Position numbers and translations under genes: made by a program
Shown here: piece after piece, positions 59,029-64,000 of the stretch
Layout: every line of letters starts with the position of its first letter
Numbering within the stretch: the stretch's first letter is position 1
NCBI RefSeq assembly: GCF_029227915.1
Contig: NC_079889.1
Span: forward strand, 10,912,001-10,976,000
Length of the DNA: 64,000 nucleotides
Reading direction: 5' to 3'
Origin: Hydractinia symbiolongicarpus
Lineage: Eukaryota > Cnidaria > Hydrozoa > Anthoathecata > Hydractiniidae
Notes under the pieces: model-generated
The model's database searches: none
Told to the model about the DNA's origin: nothing
What the model saw: the letters and a program-made list of their open reading frames with translations, nothing else

Positions 59029-62000
59029 TTATTTTTGTTCTTCTTTCAATCCTGCTGTGCAGCTATAGTAGGTGTCCAAAAATGCTGTAGTGATGTCTGA
59101 AATGATGGTGCGATCAGGAATTTGTTGTGATAAGCCGTATATTGCTCCCTACGAAAAGAACGAATAGAACTGTTAACATGTGAATTACCAGATAGACAGG
59201 ACATCACGTAGCCAACATATACCTGTCGTTAATGATAAAGATTGATCAAAAAAATTTTGTTTATTGGCGAAGATTAATTCACGCGAAATTCACTACATTT
59301 TGTCACTCGCATAAAGCTTTTTTCGTAACTGCGAAAAATATGGTCAATACAGTATTACTTCCAGTGGAGATGATCCTTAAAAGATGTTGGGCAATAAATT
59401 TTGGTGACTAGTTGTGCAATCCTATTATTTGTATTAGCTAACTATACTGCATTTAGCTAGAAAACAAAAGCACCGATGGATCTCTGATATATCAGCTAAA
59501 GCAAAAAACTAAATAAACTTGAGATTTCTGTGTAGTCAAAAAACCAAAATTCAACATTATGTAAAAAAAGAGTGAGAAAAAAAAGAAGAGAATAAAACCA
59601 CGGACCACCTAGTTTTTGAGACGAATCACTAAAGCGCGCTTTATACCAAAATGCACAAAATGGCGCAGCATAAAATCAACTTTTCATTCCGCAATTTGCG
59701 TTATAAACACCAACTACAGATGGTATGAGTGAATAATCACATCATAGCGAATGTATTTTGCACAAAAAAAAAACAATTTCAAGAACATCAGCAAACAAAA
59801 ATAACCGGAAAATTCATTTTCGTAAATCAAGAAACTTCGTCGGATTCTTTTCTGTTCGAACAAACTTCGACATTAAAGTATTTTGACTCATGCTGGTCTA
59901 TATACCTATCAAGTTTCATAACCAGACACGCTTTTTTTCAACGTTTATTAAAAAGTGCATCTCACCTTTCCCTGTGCTGTTTGTGTCGGATTTTTCATAA
60001 GATTGGCTGCCACCTTTGAGATGTCTGTGATAAACCTGTCTGCCACTCCTTTTTTAGTGTGAGGTACAGTCACTGCGATGTGAAGACTAAAAAAAACCAT
60101 AAATAACATCTTTAAAGAAAAACTCTCTAGACTGTGTATAGATGGTCCTAACTCCAAAAACCTGCTTAGCGCAACTTTGACTGATTGCCATCTTAAAAAT
60201 AAAGCAATTTCTTATTCACATACATAACAATTTAAAAATGACGTGATCCTTTTTTTTATCCTCTCTCTTATCCTTCTAAAAAATAATAACATCAGCATAA
60301 ATATGCCAATTTGAGCAGTTTTTTTTTTGAATTTTATGAGTTATTTATATAATGGAAATATGAAATTTAACATTTAATACCATTTTTGTATCCTCTTTCC
60401 CCAATAGTAAAAATAGTTTTTTGTATGCACATACACACACATACACACCTCACACATTTCAGAATGGAAAATACCAATTTTTTAAAACTTTAGTACCCCG
60501 AAACAAGGCAGCATAGATCAGAATTTGTATCTGTGATACGCAGGGTTCACCCAGTCCCTCCTGCTGCTAGGCTTTTGTAGGCAACTTTACGCTTCTGCAG
60601 TAACCTTCCTGATGTCTACGTAATCTTCCCACTCCCATTGCTTCCACCACTTCATATAATTTAAACGATTAGATTATCTGGTGATCTAGTATATCTTTCG
60701 AAAAATATTACATTAATGGTAATAATTTTCGTGAGTGGAAAAAAATTACATCTGGCAGGTATTAATTTTTGGAGGGTAATAAAGGGTGCTAACGAGGCTT
60801 GTAAAAGTATCGCGGGTATTAATTAATTTTCCCGAATGACGCAAAAATGTTATCAATTACTTTTTAAAAGAATGAAACATTCACACATGTACACTTTTAA
60901 TGATCTTTTGTTATGACTTGTACGATCTGCATTTCATTTTTTTCTTTTTTATGAATATAATTGCGCTTTTCAATCGACTTAATGACATTTCCTTATTTTT
61001 TTCACGTACATTTTTCGGGTACAAAATTTGGGCAAAATCATTGAAAAGGGAAAAATATTACCCGCGATAAAATATTACCATCAAGGTATAACTGTATAAA
61101 TATAGTTAAATATAGAATATTTATAGTAATTTTGTGCATACTTGTTTTTTCAGATGGTACCGACAGAAAATAAACGTGATAATGCGTACACACACATAAT
61201 ACACTAACTACCTCCCTCCTCCCCCACCCACCCCTAGCCCTTTGTTTAGTTTCTTGAAATTTGAAAATCCCATTCTCATCCCCAACCCATGTATTGACGC
61301 TGCGTACGTACTTAATAAGGGACCATATTATACGCAAAAGCAATAAAAGAAAGGCTATTCAAACAAAAGTAAGATTAAAAAAATTAATAATAAAATGTGT
61401 AGTTCATACATACTAAATATCCTAGGTTTATAACTCACCCTGATGGGAACTGGAGTGGGTTTAAATGCCACTTCATTTTGGCCAGCTCATCAGACATTAA
61501 GTATATATCAAACACGTCTGAAGTGAAAGCAACAACAGAAACGTCCACTGGACTCATAATTCGAATACCAGGAATTTTCTCCAATCTAAAAGATAAAAAG
61601 TTAAAGTTTAAAGTCACACAAACACAAACACAAGGATTACAATTGTATCTATATTATAATACCCGTATACGTCTGTCTGTCACGCAAAATGGTAGCTTAG
61701 CTGCGTAAGTAGCGAGACGCACGCAATGCGGTATAAAAAGAACCCGTGGATTTTTTTCCACGGGCTAACAACTAGTGTTCAATCAATTTGCCTAAGTATG
61801 TATGTTCAATCTATACAGGCGCCATCTTTCACATTTACTGAGTGAAGGCTAACTTACTTTGAATTAATATAGAAGACAAACTTCCTTTGCGGCATTGTAA
61901 AAGACTAACTTACTTTGAAGCAATATATCTGGCTGTATTTACGATCAATTTTGTACTCTCAACATAACCTAAAATAAAAGATAAGATTTTAAAAAAGTTA

Positions 62001-63393
62001 ATGCTAGCTAATGAGAGCTAGTTACCTATTTTCTTTTTGTTGATATTTGTTAGAAATTCCAATTATGGTATATGGTATATCGTATGCATGTAAATACTGT
62101 ATGATCAATACAGTATTTACATGCATACGATATAAGTTTTAGGAAAATATGTTCAAGTTATTCCCTGCAAGGAAGAAAGATATGTGGCCAGTATAAGCTG
62201 CAAATTTGTGTGTAAATGACTTGTCTCATTAACATATATATATATATATATATATATTCATCTTTAAAGGTCTCAACCTTTTTATGAACAATATCTCAAA
62301 GCTCTAGTGATAAAATTAGAGGGCCTTGAAACCGGGGATAATGCACTACAACTACCCCTGATTTAACAACAGGTTGTCTTCAACTCATTCGATCCTTCAT
62401 GTAAGCTACATAATGTTTAATTCTTGTATTTATTTTACTGTTTAAATTGGATTGGCTCACCCTTTTCTCCGTGGTACATCATGGAAGCCCAGGTGCAAGC
62501 AATGACATTTCCAGGTCTACTTCCAGGTATAGTAGCAGAGGCGTATACTCCACCGCTCCAGTTGGGTTGTGCGAAGTACTAACAAAAAGTTTAATATTGT
62601 TACTTTAATAAAAATGGTTGCTATTGTATTGTTTAAAAATGAATTTTGGGAGGTTACTACTAATTTTTACAGATCAAATTCTAAGTGCTACATGTTCTGG
62701 GTGTATTTTTTAGTAATATTAGTTTAAATGTAGCGAGGTCATCTTAAAAATTTAGTTATTTTTACGACTGATCAATTTTGCTGAACTAATTTACGGACTT
62801 AGTTTACGTGATTTGCTTCGAAAAGCGTAATTTTGCCGAACTTAATTCTGCAAATAGGATAGAAAAGCGTAAAAGTTTCTTTCTGCAAACATACTGACAA
62901 CTGTGATTACCTGCTGTTTTCTTATTTCTTTGCTGCGGAATAAGACAACTGATGAACCTTTAGGTGCAAACCCATACTAGACAAACAAATACACAGTTCT
63001 AGTAAAAAACATTCCAAATCTGTAGTAATGGTTTTCTGAAGCTAAATATACATGTTGTTTAATCTAACACATGGTAATAAAAAAATATTTTGATATTTTA
63101 CGCAATCATATACTGTCGTTTAATTCAGTTACCTTGTGCGTATCTGCAGATATGCTTGTCACACCTGGTAACGTAAAATCGTATGGAGGAACATGAAATC
63201 TAAACAGAAACAATGTTAATAAAAATGTAAACAACATAGTGATTATAGAGTAAACAAAATTTATTGTGTGCAAATGTTTGTAACACTTTGTACACAATCA
63301 ATAAAAAACCTACCCAGCTTTTTTCATAAAAGCCACAAGAAAACCACCAAGACAGCAATCAGCATGAAAGTAGAGGTTATATCTTTTAGCCAG
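59029..63393 (-). CDS. SGPL1: Sphingosine-1-phosphate lyase, C-terminal portion (5' exons outside the window)
   Basis: Eight exons on the minus strand, in order 63314-63393, 63133-63199, 62911-62976, 62461-62578, 61914-61968, 61439-61585, 59966-60086 and 59029-59148, join in phase to a TAA at 59029. They encode about 257 residues matching the second half of animal SGPL1. Seen in order: HADCCLGGFLVAF (the Asp that contacts the PLP ring nitrogen), GVTSISADTHK with the lysine that forms the internal PLP aldimine (human Lys353), YGFAPKGSSVVLF, NWSGGVYASATIPGSRPG, GYVESTK, then DFDIY-like VFDIYLMS and the closing GAIYGLSQQ..DRTIISDI. The enzyme sits in the ER membrane with its active site in the cytosol and cleaves sphingosine-1-phosphate to hexadecenal and phosphoethanolamine, the exit step of sphingolipid breakdown. 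The membrane-anchor N-terminus must lie beyond 64000. The C-terminal tail (CTAGLKEEQK) is shorter than the human one. Confidence 0.93.
60704..61093. mobile_element. Possible MITE in SGPL1 intron
   Basis: Left 'tattacattaatggtaataa' and minus-strand right 'tataccttgatggtaatatt' are diverged inverted repeats. Inside, 'atcgcgggtattaatt' and 'attacccgcgat' also mirror each other. Confidence 0.45.
61648..61775 (+). mobile_element. Non-autonomous Helitron, copy 2 (128 bp)
   Basis: It starts TCTATATTATAATACCCG after an A, ends CTAG before a T, and has a hairpin CCCGTGGA / TCCACGGG (61743-61764, six-T loop) 7 nt from the CTAG. It lies in an SGPL1 intron. Same termini as 18423-18537. Confidence 0.85.
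62076..62134. repeat. Perfect 27-bp inverted repeat, 5-nt loop
   Basis: Arms 62076-62102 and 62108-62134 are exact reverse complements, with loop GATCA. It lies in an SGPL1 intron between exons 61968 and 62461. Confidence 0.9.
62237..62262. repeat. TA dinucleotide microsatellite
   Basis: About 12 TA units in an SGPL1 intron. Confidence 0.85.
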
Positions 63394-64000
63394 CTAAAAC
63401 AAAAGGGATATGTTACAGGAACTTTGATACTTAAGACGAAAAGATTAAAAAAAAATTTTAATCAAAATCCAGTTATGCTAGTTTTTCACTAGAAAGATTC
63501 ATACATGTTTGCCTGATGAAACTAAAATGTACCTTATTGGTATAAAAATTGGCGTGCACTAAATATGGCGACCCTACTTTAATCGCGATTTCGCGGATAC
63601 TAATTTTAATGCACATACCATTTGCGCGAAATATTAATATAAATTTTGGTGCATGACAAGTAAGTTAGAATTTTTATTAGCAGTATACTAACTCTTGATA
63701 TTAACAAATTTAAAATATGAACAATTTTCACTAAAAAAATGTCATAAAATTTTAGAAAAAAAAAATGCGTACTTATTTTGGCGCACACACTATTTGCTCT
63801 TAATAATAGTATAAATTTCGGCGCATTTTTAGAATTTTGCGCGAAAAAGCCCTAAAATTTACACGCGACAAATTTTTGACCAATAAAGTAGTGTCACTTT
63901 GGAGAAAATACAGACATTTTAGAACTTGACATTCATGATTAGAATTATGCATAAATATTGCTACATCAGTGATATCTGTAAAATATGTTTGTGACTTTTA
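63394..64000. other. SGPL1 intron running off the window
   Basis: No further SGPL1 exon was seen. It contains 'cgcgaaat'-rich sequence (63580-63860) like that scattered elsewhere in the window. Confidence 0.55.

Overview
The window is nuclear DNA of an animal: it is AT-rich, has spliceosomal introns with GT/AG borders, and carries short SINE, LINE, MITE and Helitron insertions. The protein set and repeat types (an RTE-like LINE ending in an ATG-repeat tail, tRNA-headed SINEs, many tiny inverted-repeat elements) and a tyrosinase with an N-terminal VWA domain suggest a cnidarian, perhaps a hydrozoan. The phylum is an inference; the animal assignment is firm. Exons were joined by hand from splice sites, reading phase and remembered family similarity; no alignment was run.

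Layout. 1-9300: eIF4E on the minus strand (exons 2819-8892) with a CpG-rich promoter near 9160-9290; a degraded MADF-domain fragment lies downstream of it and an RTE-like LINE in one intron. 9300-20000: WDR4 (tRNA m7G46 methyltransferase accessory subunit) on the minus strand, 11 coding exons that join in phase into 367 residues. 20000-24068: gene-free, repeats. 24069-30756: a 17-beta-HSD12-type 3-ketoacyl-CoA reductase on the plus strand, 10 exons, 310 residues, with a second dead LINE inverted in intron 4. 31610-36146: two tandem two-exon RimJ/RimL-like N-acetyltransferases. 37649-41983: LRPAP1/RAP, an ER chaperone, six exons ending in an HSEL retention signal, with a 152-bp-period minisatellite in intron 3. 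43313-45612: a two-exon secreted VWA + tyrosinase copper oxidase, minus strand. 45613-54151: about 8.5 kb with no gene I can support, crowded with nested MITEs and a cluster of 67-160 bp inverted-repeat elements. 54152-55258: a single-exon LRR transmembrane protein, followed upstream by a perfect 115-unit AAT microsatellite. 59029-63393: the 3' part of sphingosine-1-phosphate lyase on the minus strand; its 5' exons lie beyond the window.

The genes do not form one pathway. eIF4E and WDR4 both serve translation, HSD17B12 and SGPL1 both act in ER lipid metabolism, and LRPAP1 and the tyrosinase belong to the secretory route; this looks like ordinary animal gene order. The most distinctive items are the VWA-tyrosinase fusion, the diverging acetyltransferase pair and the density of very small mobile elements.
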